From NCBI GenBank assembly GCA_028868855.1, contig JAGWTR010000004.1:62001-126000 (forward strand): DNA of 64,000 bases. Reading direction: 5' to 3'. The position numbers were made by a program, and so were the translations under genes. The notes beneath the pieces were generated by a model that was not told the DNA's origin, did no database searches, and saw only the letters and a program-made list of their open reading frames with translations. Below, piece by piece: positions 17,420 to 26,201 of this stretch. This DNA is from Burkholderiales bacterium. Lineage in GTDB: Bacteria > Pseudomonadota > Gammaproteobacteria > Burkholderiales > Burkholderiaceae_C. The stretch's first letter is position 1. Each line of letters opens with the position of its first letter.

Positions 17420-19072
17420 TCAAGCCGCCATTTGAAACAATAAGTCGGTGCTGTCGACCGGAGCGAGTCCGATCGGCAGCGCCGACAGGTCCAGGTCAGG
17501 CACATCCCGCAAGGCTTGCCCCACGATCTCCGAGGCCAATGCCTCCAGCTGCGCCACATTGGTCCGCATGCGCTGGCGGAACTCGGCGTCAGTGAGCTTG
17601 TCACGCAGGCCCGCATTGAGTTCGGCGAACCAGGGCAGACTTGCCTGGTCGAGCATGCGGGCCGGGTTGTCATCGCGGCTGCCGTCCTTGGCCAAGGCCA
17701 GGTCAGTGCACTCGCCCCACTGGCGCAACAAGGCCTGCATGGCCTCATTCAACTGCCGGGCACGCATCAATGGTTCGTGCAATTCAAGCAAGGCGGCACG
17801 GTCGGCCAGGCGGTCCTGAAAGAACAGCTGGCACAGCACACCCCAGTAATAGGTGTAGTCCCACAGGACCTTAGTGGGCATGACGCGCGGACTGCCGAAC
17901 AAGGCGTACTGGCCCTCGTACAGCGACAATGTGCTTTGGTAGAACGATTGCATGACCTCGCCATAGAACAGCGAAGGCATGCGCAGCGACTCGCCAGCCC
18001 GGTCATGCTGGACCAGCTTGGTGATGTAGGTGTTGGAGATCGCGATGAAGTCCGAGCCCGGCGAATAAAAGGGGTCGAGGAACATGCCTGCATCGCCCGT
18101 GATGGCCCAGCGCTCGGCCGAGAAGACCTGCTTGCAGCCATAGGAAAAATCGCGAAAAAACGCAAAGTCCATCAAGGTGTCACGCTGGCCGTCCAAGACC
18201 TCGTGCAGGCAAGGCTGGTGTTCGGCGATCCAGGCCATGGCCTTATCGAAGGTGTTCAACCCATCCAGGGGATGCATGTCGGCGTCCGCCACGATGCCGA
18301 CGGAGTGGGCTCCGCACGATAGCGGGATGAGCCACAACCAGTAGCCCGCGCCGCACAAGTGATTGGTCGACATCCAGCGCGCAGCGGGATCGCAACGCCC
18401 GCGCCATTGCGAATCGTCCACCCAGTTGTCCACGTCGAGGCGCGTGTTGAGTCGGAACCACACGGCATTGGCATGATGGCCGTTGTCCTGGGCCAGATCG
18501 AGCTTGCGTTTGAGCAGGCTGGCCCGGCCACTGGCATCAAGAACCCAGCGGGCACGGATGGTCTCGCGGCGCGGAGTTCCGTTCTCGCCCAGCCACTCGG
18601 CCTCGACCCGATGCCCCGGGCCATCAACTGGGTCCTGCGGGTTCAGGTCGATTCGCCGCACCACGGCCCCAGCGTCCACGCGCACGCCTTGCCGCGTGGC
18701 CTCGTCGGCCAAGTGGTTCTCAAAAATTCCGCGGTCGATTTGCCAGCTGGGCGTCGACAGATAACGGCTGGCGCCCAGTTCGGTCACGCTGGACAAATCG
18801 TGCCGCCCCTCGCTGAAGAAAAATCGGAAACCAAACTTGCGCAAGTGCGCGCTGTCCAGATGACCCCGGAGGCCCAGCGTCTCGGAAAAATAATGGGCGC
18901 CAATCTCGACGCTCGATTCACCGACCTTGTGTGCGGCCAGTGGCGCCGGTCCGCTGCGTCGCTCCAGCACACGAACATCCAGATCAGGCATGGTCTGCTT
19001 GAGTTGCAAGGCCAGGGTCAGACCTGACAAACCACCCCCCAGAATCAACACATCGTGCGCCGAGTCAAGCAT
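17420..19072 (-). CDS. FAD-dependent halogenase-fold oxidoreductase of the aryl polyene locus (second copy)
   Basis: 550 residues from ATG 19072, 2 bp after the chain-length-factor stop (a TTG two codons upstream is possible). LILGGGLSGLTLAL near residues 9-22 binds FAD. As in the first copy, a lysine sits in a K-x-G context (LRKFGFRFFF, K79), WLWLIP occurs at 245-250 and FLDPFYSPG at 331-339. The C-terminal ~170 residues are extra compared with the 437-residue copy and look helical. Proteins of this type are common in aryl polyene loci and are often labelled tryptophan halogenase-like. Actual chemistry is unproven; oxidation or halogenation of the ring are both possible. Confidence 0.75.
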   Translation of the reverse strand: MLDSAHDVLILGGGLSGLTLALQLKQTMPDLDVRVLERRSGPAPLAAHKVGESSVEIGAHYFSETLGLRGHLDSAHLRKFGFRFFFSEGRHDLSSVTELGASRYLSTPSWQIDRGIFENHLADEATRQGVRVDAGAVVRRIDLNPQDPVDGPGHRVEAEWLGENGTPRRETIRARWVLDASGRASLLKRKLDLAQDNGHHANAVWFRLNTRLDVDNWVDDSQWRGRCDPAARWMSTNHLCGAGYWLWLIPLSCGAHSVGIVADADMHPLDGLNTFDKAMAWIAEHQPCLHEVLDGQRDTLMDFAFFRDFSYGCKQVFSAERWAITGDAGMFLDPFYSPGSDFIAISNTYITKLVQHDRAGESLRMPSLFYGEVMQSFYQSTLSLYEGQYALFGSPRVMPTKVLWDYTYYWGVLCQLFFQDRLADRAALLELHEPLMRARQLNEAMQALLRQWGECTDLALAKDGSRDDNPARMLDQASLPWFAELNAGLRDKLTDAEFRQRMRTNVAQLEALASEIVGQALRDVPDLDLSALPIGLAPVDSTDLLFQMAA

Positions 19073-19074
19073 GC

Positions 19075-19959
19075 TCAATCCTCACCAGTTTTTGCACCGG
19101 GATGGGCGCGATTGACGTGCATGTTAACGCCCGCATCCAAGGTCAAACCCTGTGAAAACGCGAAGCGGACCGATCGAGATGCCGAGTCCTGGTCGATGTT
19201 GGCCAGGGACTCCAGCAGCGGCAAGCCGACGGCCATCGGATTGCGGCCCAGCAGGGCAGTCGTGGCTGCGGAGTGGCCTTTGAGATCGAGAGGCTCGCTT
19301 GTCGAGCTGGCGTCCAGACGCAAGGCGAGCGTCGGGGTGGCATGGCCAGCATCGGGTGGCGCCAGCACCAAGGCGATGCCCAGCAGCGCGGTGCTTTGCG
19401 TGATCGGCGCCAAGCGGCCCGGCGCCGGCATGTCATAGGCGACCAGCAGCACCGGAACCTGTTCGCTGATGGCCTGGATTGCCGCTTCGAGCAGGGCCTG
19501 GGCAAAGCTGTACGGCCCGGCGGACATGGCCGTGGACGCTTGGCGGTTGCCCACGCCGATGGTCCAGTAGCCCGAGGCCGCGTTGTGCACCGAGTGGTGG
19601 AATTTGGTCGGCGACAGGTGCTCGGGCGATTCGGCCAGGGTGGCGCACAGGTAGTCGGTGATCTCCAGATCGCCATGGGCGGAGCAGAAAACCGAACGCA
19701 TGCCTTGTGGCGACAGGCCTGATTGACGGCAGGCCTGTTCGGCCACGGCCAAGGCCAGCGAGACAGTGGCGGGTGCCCGGCGGCGCTCGGCTGGCGGCAG
19801 CAGCGTGGCTTGGGGTTTGGCGGTGAGCAACGCCGACTCGGTGTCCGACACCGTCTCACCACGCCATCGGGCGCGCACCTCAGACCAACTGGCGCCCAAC
19901 CCGTCGCCATGCAGGCCAACGCCCAAGACGGCCACTTCCAACGCCTGGGGTGCCGTCAT
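19075..19959 (-). CDS. Ketosynthase-like chain length factor (first KS-CLF pair)
   Basis: 294 residues, ATG overlapping the upstream ketosynthase stop (ATGA). Marks of the family are VFCSAHGDLEITDYL, SPTKFHHSVHNAASGYWTI and ASTAMSAGPYSFAQALLEA. At the place where active ketosynthases have the nucleophilic Cys this copy reads STAMSAGPYSF, so it seems inactive, and the C-terminal His-bearing half is absent. It probably pairs with the adjacent 419-residue ketosynthase. It is clearly related to the second factor at 13766-14587 but diverged. Confidence 0.82.
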   Translation of the reverse strand: MTAPQALEVAVLGVGLHGDGLGASWSEVRARWRGETVSDTESALLTAKPQATLLPPAERRRAPATVSLALAVAEQACRQSGLSPQGMRSVFCSAHGDLEITDYLCATLAESPEHLSPTKFHHSVHNAASGYWTIGVGNRQASTAMSAGPYSFAQALLEAAIQAISEQVPVLLVAYDMPAPGRLAPITQSTALLGIALVLAPPDAGHATPTLALRLDASSTSEPLDLKGHSAATTALLGRNPMAVGLPLLESLANIDQDSASRSVRFAFSQGLTLDAGVNMHVNRAHPGAKTGED

Positions 19960-21215
19960 GCATCCCTCCGGATGGCGCGCGCAAACACCAGGGAACAGTT
20001 GTTGCCGCCAAAGCCAAAGGAATTGCTCATGGCCACCCCGATGGAGGCCTGCATGGCCTCGCGCTGCAGCAGGCGCTTGAAGGCTTCCCCGGCGGCGGGG
20101 TCGGGCTGATCGCAATGCAAGGTGCCGGGGTTCCAGCCCTGCTGCAAAGCCAGCAAGGACACCACCGCCTCAAGGATGCCGGCAGAACCCAAGGGGTGGC
20201 CGGTCCATCCCTTGGTCGACCCCGCGCGCGTGGACGGTGGGAAAAGTTCGGCCACCACCGCCGCCTCGACCTCGTCGTTCTTGGGCGTGGCCGTGCCGTG
20301 CAGGTTGAGATAGTCGACCTGCGCCGGCGTCAGGCCGGCACGCGCCAAGGCCTCCAGCATGGCCTGACGCGCTCCCAGCCCCTGCGGATGAGGGGCAGAC
20401 ATGTGGTGCGCATCCGAGGACTCGCCATGGCCGATCAGGTACACCTCCGGCGCGGACTCTTGGGCTGGATGGGTCAGTGCCACGGCGCTGCTGGCGCGTT
20501 CCAGCAAGGCAAAACCGCCAGCCTCGGCCAGGTTGATGCCATCACGGTCGGCATCGAAAGGTCTGCATGGCTGGCTGGACAGCAGCCCCAGCGCCTTGAA
20601 TCCATGCAGGACGCTTTGGCACAAGCTGTCCACACCGCCCACCACGGCGGCATCCACCAGGCCGCACCGGATCAGCCGTTCAGCCTGGGCAAACACCTTG
20701 GCGCTCGACGAACAGGCGGTCGCCACCGTGACGCACGGACCGTGGGCTCCCAGTGCCTGCGCGACGAAGGCCCCCAGCGAATGGGGCGAGTGAACCTGCG
20801 GATGCGCCAGATCGGTCGGGAATTGCCCGTCGGCGGACAGCCGTGCATACGCCTCCTCGCTGGCACCAATGCTGGACGTACTCGTGCCCATCAGCACCGC
20901 GACGCGGGTGGCGCCATGCCGGGCGATGGCCGCTTGTGTTGCTTGCAGAAAACCATCCTGCTGGATGGCCAACCAGGCCAATCGGTTGTTGCGACAGTCC
21001 CAGGCGCGCCACTGGGTGGGCAAGGCTGCAGCTTCCAGCCCGTCGACTCGACCGATGTAGGTCGGCAAGGCGCCCGTGGTGAAGTCGTTGCGACGCAAAG
21101 GGCTGTGACGCCCGCGCAAGGCCGCACTCAATGCCGACTTGCCGCGTCCCGCCGCGCAAGTGGCCGTGAAAGCAGTCACGCGCAAAGGCTGCATGATCAT
21201 GGGCCTCGTTGCCAT
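19956..21215 (-). CDS. Beta-ketoacyl-ACP synthase, aryl polyene type (first pair)
   Basis: 419 residues from ATG 21215, which overlaps the hydrolase stop (TGATG). Catalytic residues are C168 in VATACSSSAKVF, H306 in NLHGTATPKND and H340 in TKGWTGHPLGS, so it should be active. The family supports iterative elongation to the polyene. An alternative start at residue 6 or 8 (MIMQPLRV) gives nearly the same protein. It is followed at once by its chain-length factor. Together with 14584-15774 it gives the locus two full KS-CLF pairs. Confidence 0.93.
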   Translation of the reverse strand: MATRPMIMQPLRVTAFTATCAAGRGKSALSAALRGRHSPLRRNDFTTGALPTYIGRVDGLEAAALPTQWRAWDCRNNRLAWLAIQQDGFLQATQAAIARHGATRVAVLMGTSTSSIGASEEAYARLSADGQFPTDLAHPQVHSPHSLGAFVAQALGAHGPCVTVATACSSSAKVFAQAERLIRCGLVDAAVVGGVDSLCQSVLHGFKALGLLSSQPCRPFDADRDGINLAEAGGFALLERASSAVALTHPAQESAPEVYLIGHGESSDAHHMSAPHPQGLGARQAMLEALARAGLTPAQVDYLNLHGTATPKNDEVEAAVVAELFPPSTRAGSTKGWTGHPLGSAGILEAVVSLLALQQGWNPGTLHCDQPDPAAGEAFKRLLQREAMQASIGVAMSNSFGFGGNNCSLVFARAIRRDA

Positions 21216-21937
21216 CACCGCTTGGGCCACGGCAGGTGGTCCAACACCTGTCGCCACAAGAGGATCCACGCCGGCCAGTCGTGCCCCCCCTCCACGCTGA
21301 ACACCCGGTCTGGCGCCAGCGCCTGAGCGACCACGCGGTGAGCCAAGGCAAAACGATCGTTCAGGCCAAAGCCCCAATACAGGAGCGGGGCAGTCGCCTT
21401 GGGCGCCTGTTCCGCATGCGATTTGAGCCAGAGCCACAAACGGCGATCCAGCTCGTCCTCAGGCAAGTCGCGCTCGTCACTGGGCCAATGACTCAACCCA
21501 CCGGCCCGCCCCACCTCGGCACCAATGTTGCGCGGACCCAGGTACGGCGCCAGGGCCACCACACCACTCACATCAGCCGGATGGGTTGCAGCGTAGAGGA
21601 GCGCGCCCATTCCACCAATCGAGATGCCCGCCAGCCAGATCTGGTCATAGCCTTGACGACGTGCCGGTTCAATCACGTCCTGGCGCAGCCGCTCCAGGAT
21701 GGTCTGTTCGGTGTAATAAGCCACGTGCGCATCCACCAACTGCACGTCCACGTCCAGTTGTCGCTCACGCACGGCGGCGAGAAAACCTTCCCGCAGGAAA
21801 TCCTGCGACGAGTCATAGGCGCCGGGCAACATCACCAGCAAGGTCGTGGCGCGCCTCGGGCCGGCAGCACCCCCGGCCACATCCGCGAGGTCCAGGACCG
21901 AATGCATGGACCCCTTCAAAATGGGCGGCCCCTTCAT
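21215..21937 (-). CDS. Alpha/beta hydrolase, putative esterase/thioesterase
   Basis: 240 residues. The nucleophile elbow is GISIGG (WLAGISIGGMGALLYA), the strand before it reads TTLLVMLPGAYDSSQDF, and the late GGHDWPAW gives the catalytic His. No signal peptide is seen, so it is probably cytoplasmic. It sits between the MMPL exporter and the first ketosynthase, 3 bp after the exporter stop. Release of the finished chain from the ACP or hydrolysis of a precursor are both possible; the substrate is unknown. Confidence 0.82.
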   Translation of the reverse strand: MKGPPILKGSMHSVLDLADVAGGAAGPRRATTLLVMLPGAYDSSQDFLREGFLAAVRERQLDVDVQLVDAHVAYYTEQTILERLRQDVIEPARRQGYDQIWLAGISIGGMGALLYAATHPADVSGVVALAPYLGPRNIGAEVGRAGGLSHWPSDERDLPEDELDRRLWLWLKSHAEQAPKATAPLLYWGFGLNDRFALAHRVVAQALAPDRVFSVEGGHDWPAWILLWRQVLDHLPWPKR

Positions 21938-21940
21938 GAG

Positions 21941-24319
21941 TCAAGCCCCCACAGGCCGCGCCGGACGGCTCAACACCGCCGACAAGACCAGGGCCAGGAT
22001 CGCACCGGGGCCCACCGTGGCACCCATGGCATGCAGCACCGGTACCTGCGACCAGGCCAGCATGCCAAAACCCGCCACCGTGGTCAGGTTGGCAAAGAGC
22101 ATGGACGACAGGATGGAGGCATTCGCCGCCCCCAGATGGGCGCGCTGGTCGAAGAACAAGGCGTAGTTCGAGCCAATGGCCACGATCAACAGCAGGCCGA
22201 CCAAGTGAAATAGCGTCAAGGGCGGGCCGGTGGCGACCAGCCCCGCCGCCACGATCAGCACCGTGGCCAGCAAAGGCGCCACCACCCGCAGCAAGCGACC
22301 AGGCGAGCGCAATACGAGGGCCAGCAGAATCACGATCGCCACACCGCCCAGGAGCGACAGCCGGATGACCTCGCTCAGGTAGTCCGAATACAGCGTCTCG
22401 GACTCGGCCTTGAGGTCAATGAAGTGGAGCTCGCCGCCACTCACCGCGGATCGCAACAGACCCCTGATGCGATCTGGGGAGGCGCCGGAGTCGGTCGGCA
22501 AACGCAAACCCACCAGCGCCGTCCATTGGCCAGACTGGCGCATCAGCAAGGAGTCGACCCCCAGCGCCAATGAACTGCCCTTCAGGTCCTCTCGGGTAAG
22601 GGGAGGCAGGCGTTTGGCCTCGGCCGCATCGGCGAAGAAGGCCTCGAATTTTTCCGGCTTGAGCGGCAAGCCGCGCGCGGCCTGTGCAAACCGGGCACGC
22701 AAGGCAACGGCCTCTGGCAAGGCCGCTTGACGCCGCTTCTGCATGGCCTGGCTGGGCAGATAGCGTGCCGGGCTGTCAATGCCCAGCAGTGCCCCTTCGT
22801 CAATCAGAGGCGTCAGCGCCAAGCCAGCCTGCTCGGCCCCCTGCAAGGCCGCTTCGATGTCAGGCGCACGCACCACCACCAGATAGCGCACATCGGGCGC
22901 ACCCAGATCGGCGCGCAAACGCATGTCCAGGTCTTGCGCCGCTGGGGAAATCGGGCTGAGCGAGCTCAACTCGCGGCTCCACAAGCGGTCCCGGTGCATG
23001 AGCAACACGGCCAGCGCACCGACCAGCACCAGCACCACGATCCAGCGCACCGACGCTGCGCCCGCCGCCCAGCGCGTCAGCCTGGCATCCAGGCCTGGCG
23101 TTGGCCTGATCCGAAAGCCGGCGGGAATCAAGCGGGGCAAGACCCAGCGGGTCACCAGGGCGGCCGACAGGATGCCGACAATGGAAAACAACCCCAGTTG
23201 CGCCAGCCCTGGAAAGCCCGAGGCCAACATGGCCGCAAAACCGATGATCGAGGTCAGCACACCCACACTCACCGTGGGCCAGAAACCCGACGCGCCATCG
23301 CTGCCATCACTGTCCTGCCCACCGCGCTGCACGAACAAGTAGATCGCATAGTCGACCGCCTCGCCAATCAAGGTGATTCCAAAGCCCAGCGTGATGCCAT
23401 GCACGACACCAAAGCCCCAGGCCACCGCCGCGATGCCCGCCAGCGCCCCGCTCGCCATAGGCAGCAAGCCCAGCAGCAAGGCACGTGGCGAACGGTAGAT
23501 ACTCAACAACAAAGCGATGATGATGCACGAGCCCATGAGGGACAAGCGCTTCGCTTCGGACTCGATGGTGTGCCGCGACTGCGTTGCAAAGACGGCGGGG
23601 CCCGAGATCAGCAAGCGCGCCTGGGTCAAGCCTTCGCGCTGACGGGCCTCATCGAACTGCTGCCGAATCGCATCAATGGCCCGCTGCTGCGCATCGAGGT
23701 CCGACCCATCGGCCTGGGTCTGGGCCACCAGCACCGCGCGTCGCTGGTCCTTGGACACCCACACCCCGTCCACGGTCGCGCGCTCGCCGCCCGAGTCCAT
23801 GGCCTCGACCAGATGGACCAGTTCTGCGGTCGGATCTCGCGTGAGCAAGGGCTGAAGCATGAGCCCGGCCGAGGAGCCCAGCAGGTCAAGGCTGTCCAGC
23901 AACGCTGCGTGCAAGCCCTCCGCCTCAAAGCGGGACGCGCTGACATCAGGGCTGAGCAAATAGCGGTAGCGCAGCAGCACGGCTTGATCGCTCTGCGCCG
24001 AAACCGGCTCACCATTGTTGACCGAGGTGAACCATGGTTGTTGACGCATGGCTCTGGCCAGTGCCTTGGACAAACGCGCCAGATGACGTGCCGCCTGCGG
24101 ATCGCGGTCATCGCTTTCCAGGCCAATGAGGATCAGGCGCGACGCCGGACCCTCCTTCAACTGATCGATCAGAACCGCCTGCGCCGGCGTCGGCCTGCTT
24201 GGCAGAAAAGCCGACAGGTCCGCCGTGTAGCGGGCCCGAATGACGGCCACGACGCACACGGCCAGCAAAGCCAGCCAGATGACGACCGCCAGCAGACCCT
24301 TGGAGCGGCGCTCGGTCAT
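21941..24319 (-). CDS. MMPL/RND-type exporter of the aryl polyene locus
   Basis: 792 residues from ATG 24319 (a TTG two codons earlier overlaps the LolA stop). The topology is that of an RND/MMPL protein: one N-terminal helix, a large periplasmic loop (residues ~30-240), five to six helices (SLMGSCIIIALLLSIYRSP to WVLPRLIPAG), and then the whole pattern repeated in the C-terminal half. The motif GFGITLIGEAVDYAIYL in the first half is typical for this family. It likely moves the polyene-lipid from the inner membrane, working with the LolA-like carrier encoded just upstream. Confidence 0.9.
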   Translation of the reverse strand: MTERRSKGLLAVVIWLALLAVCVVAVIRARYTADLSAFLPSRPTPAQAVLIDQLKEGPASRLILIGLESDDRDPQAARHLARLSKALARAMRQQPWFTSVNNGEPVSAQSDQAVLLRYRYLLSPDVSASRFEAEGLHAALLDSLDLLGSSAGLMLQPLLTRDPTAELVHLVEAMDSGGERATVDGVWVSKDQRRAVLVAQTQADGSDLDAQQRAIDAIRQQFDEARQREGLTQARLLISGPAVFATQSRHTIESEAKRLSLMGSCIIIALLLSIYRSPRALLLGLLPMASGALAGIAAVAWGFGVVHGITLGFGITLIGEAVDYAIYLFVQRGGQDSDGSDGASGFWPTVSVGVLTSIIGFAAMLASGFPGLAQLGLFSIVGILSAALVTRWVLPRLIPAGFRIRPTPGLDARLTRWAAGAASVRWIVVLVLVGALAVLLMHRDRLWSRELSSLSPISPAAQDLDMRLRADLGAPDVRYLVVVRAPDIEAALQGAEQAGLALTPLIDEGALLGIDSPARYLPSQAMQKRRQAALPEAVALRARFAQAARGLPLKPEKFEAFFADAAEAKRLPPLTREDLKGSSLALGVDSLLMRQSGQWTALVGLRLPTDSGASPDRIRGLLRSAVSGGELHFIDLKAESETLYSDYLSEVIRLSLLGGVAIVILLALVLRSPGRLLRVVAPLLATVLIVAAGLVATGPPLTLFHLVGLLLIVAIGSNYALFFDQRAHLGAANASILSSMLFANLTTVAGFGMLAWSQVPVLHAMGATVGPGAILALVLSAVLSRPARPVGA

Positions 24320-24321
24320 CG

Positions 24322-24990
24322 TCAATTGGGCGCCACGGCAACAGGTGACGAGGCCTCACCAACGACGGGCGCCGGACCACTTTGCGGCGTGACCTCCATG
24401 ACGGAGCGGTCGCCATTGCCTTGCAGGATCTCGATGACCTCGACATGGTCGCGCTGGCCACTCAGACGCACCTGGTTGACCAACTGCGCGGCTTTGGCGT
24501 CCAAGGGGTACAGCAGCAACTGCCAGCGTTCGCGCTTGCCTTGCAACTCGACCCGATAGTTGCGGTCCAAGGCCTTGCGGTCGCCCGCCAACGTGGCGCG
24601 GATGCTTTCAACAAAAGCACCCACTTGCGGATAGGACTGCAAGGCCAGACTGCGCTTGCGCCCTTGCCGCTCGAAGATCAGCACCTCCTTGTCCAACACC
24701 AGGGATTCAGGGCGGGGCTTGAGCGTGCGCTTTTCAAGGCGATCGGGCGCCAGGTACAACAACTCACCCGAGGACTCCAAGGGAACCTCAACCGCGCTCA
24801 GGTATTTTTGTTCGACGAAGCTGGCGCGGCTGGATTTGGTCTGCGCGAGCAACTGCATCAAGGTGTCGACGTTCCACACCTCGGCTTGCGCCATGCCCGC
24901 CATCAGCATGCCGACAGCACATAGCGCGGCAGCAATGACACGCCGCGCGGTCTTTGCCGGCTCAAGGGTTAGACGGTCTCTTGGCATCAT
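24322..24990 (-). CDS. LolA-related outer membrane carrier protein
   Basis: 222 residues from ATG 24990 (the next codon is also ATG). A signal peptide precedes AQAEVWNVD (cleavage likely after AGMAQA). The mature part shows the LolA-like start LMQLLAQTKSSRASFVEQKYL and alternating strands (GELLYLAPDRLEKRT, YRVELQGKRERWQLLLYP). The reading frame can be extended upstream, but those codons lie inside the acyltransferase gene and are not conserved-looking. LolA homologues in aryl polyene loci are thought to carry the lipid-linked pigment across the periplasm. It overlaps the acyltransferase gene by 29 bp. Confidence 0.87.
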   Translation of the reverse strand: MMPRDRLTLEPAKTARRVIAAALCAVGMLMAGMAQAEVWNVDTLMQLLAQTKSSRASFVEQKYLSAVEVPLESSGELLYLAPDRLEKRTLKPRPESLVLDKEVLIFERQGRKRSLALQSYPQVGAFVESIRATLAGDRKALDRNYRVELQGKRERWQLLLYPLDAKAAQLVNQVRLSGQRDHVEVIEILQGNGDRSVMEVTPQSGPAPVVGEASSPVAVAPN

Positions 24991-25876
24991 GCTGGCCAAA
25001 TTCTTCCCAGAAATCATAAAAGTTGAACCAGTTGTACGGGGCTCGCTTGCAAAAATACTCGAGGCGACTGACGTACAGATCGATGGTCTGCTCGACGCTG
25101 GGGCCACCTGGTTTGGAGAAATCGGCCAGCTGCTCAAAATGTATCTCATAGCGCTTATCCCCCAGGTACAGCCCCACGATCAACATCACGGGGCGCTTGA
25201 GCATGGCCGCCAGCCTGAACGGCCCGATCGGAAAACTGGCCGGACTGCCCAACATCTCGACGCGGCGCCCGGACTCGTCCCCGATCGTGCGGTCGCACAA
25301 CATGCCGACCAACTCACCACGATCCAGGCTGTGCTTGACGCGCAGCATCGAATCCACATGTCCCAAAGCGATGATGTTGGGTTGGAGTGCCGGGTTGATG
25401 GCCAACAAAATCTGGTTGAGCTTGACCGCGTTGTCCTCGTACATGACCATCGACACCGTCAGGTCGCCGACATCATGACCCGTGGCGCGCACGGCTTCGA
25501 AGCTGCCCAGATGGGCACCGACCATGACGACGCCGCGTCCTTCAGCCATGGCCTGGTGCACCGCTTCCTGGCCCACCACGCGGGTCTCGAACAGATCGAA
25601 TCGACCGTTGAGCAGGTAAAAGCGATCCAGGATGGTCGACGCAAAGCAGAACACATGGCGAAAACCATCGAGCCAGCCCGGCTCGCGACCCAGCACCCGG
25701 CGCAAGTAGGCCACGGAGGCGCGGCGGGCCTTGGGCACGGCCAGCACAAAATACCAAGTGATGGGGTAGAGCAGCCAACGCGCCACTCGCCGACCCAGAC
25801 GCTGCGCGACCCAGGTGATGATGCGCAGCGCCAGCAGGTTGCTGCGCTCGGTCTGTTGAGTCCAGTCGGTGGCCAT
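24962..25876 (-). CDS. LpxL/HtrB-type lysophospholipid acyltransferase
   Basis: 304 residues from ATG 25876 (MATDWTQQTERS), 1 bp after the dehydratase stop. It has an N-terminal membrane anchor (WLLYPITWYFVLAVP), the HX4E motif HLGSFE at 122-127, CDRTIGDESGRRVEML and a C-terminal aromatic-rich PYNWFNFYDFW. Such enzymes transfer acyl chains to lipid A-like or other lipid acceptors at the inner membrane. In aryl polyene loci one is thought to attach the polyene acyl chain to its anchor. The open frame upstream of 25876 is out of register with the gene and was not used. Confidence 0.9.
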   Translation of the reverse strand: MATDWTQQTERSNLLALRIITWVAQRLGRRVARWLLYPITWYFVLAVPKARRASVAYLRRVLGREPGWLDGFRHVFCFASTILDRFYLLNGRFDLFETRVVGQEAVHQAMAEGRGVVMVGAHLGSFEAVRATGHDVGDLTVSMVMYEDNAVKLNQILLAINPALQPNIIALGHVDSMLRVKHSLDRGELVGMLCDRTIGDESGRRVEMLGSPASFPIGPFRLAAMLKRPVMLIVGLYLGDKRYEIHFEQLADFSKPGGPSVEQTIDLYVSRLEYFCKRAPYNWFNFYDFWEEFGQHDAKRPSNP

Positions 25877-25877
25877 G

Positions 25878-26201
25878 TCAGCCAGCCCGGTGAACCGTGA
25901 TCGTGGCCGTGGCGGCCACACGCGCAGCCCCCTCGCCCACGCGGACCTCAATGGCATACCGGCCAGTGGCCGTGCACGCGTAGGCCAGTCCCAGCGCTTC
26001 GCCGGGGCGCACTGGCTGCAAAAACTTGGCGACCGAAACGTCAATCGCGGCAATGTCCAAGTGTTCGGCGGCCGCGAGGCATTGCAGCGCCTCATCGAGC
26101 AACACGACGCCCGGAACAATCGGATGCCCGGGAAAATGCCCCGCAAACGCCGGGTGGTCCGTCGCGATCAACAAGGGCAAAAAATGAGGCAATGAGGTCA
26201 T
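25878..26201 (-). CDS. FabZ-like 3-hydroxyacyl-ACP dehydratase (first aryl polyene dehydratase)
   Basis: 107 residues. The hotdog motif FAGHFPGHPIVPGVVLLDEAL (20-40) contains the FabZ-type catalytic His (H22) and the Pro-Gly turn. The ATG overlaps the AMP-ligase stop (ATGA). It would dehydrate the beta-hydroxyacyl-ACP intermediate. It differs strongly in sequence from the second dehydratase at 13305-13775; known aryl polyene loci also use two dehydratases, sometimes as a heterodimer. Confidence 0.9.
   Translation of the reverse strand: MTSLPHFLPLLIATDHPAFAGHFPGHPIVPGVVLLDEALQCLAAAEHLDIAAIDVSVAKFLQPVRPGEALGLAYACTATGRYAIEVRVGEGAARVAATATITVHRAG

Noticed and set aside
22727-24559. 610-codon antisense frame over the MMPL exporter
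   Set aside because: Gln/Arg/His-rich translation without domain patterns, fully inside a convincing exporter gene.
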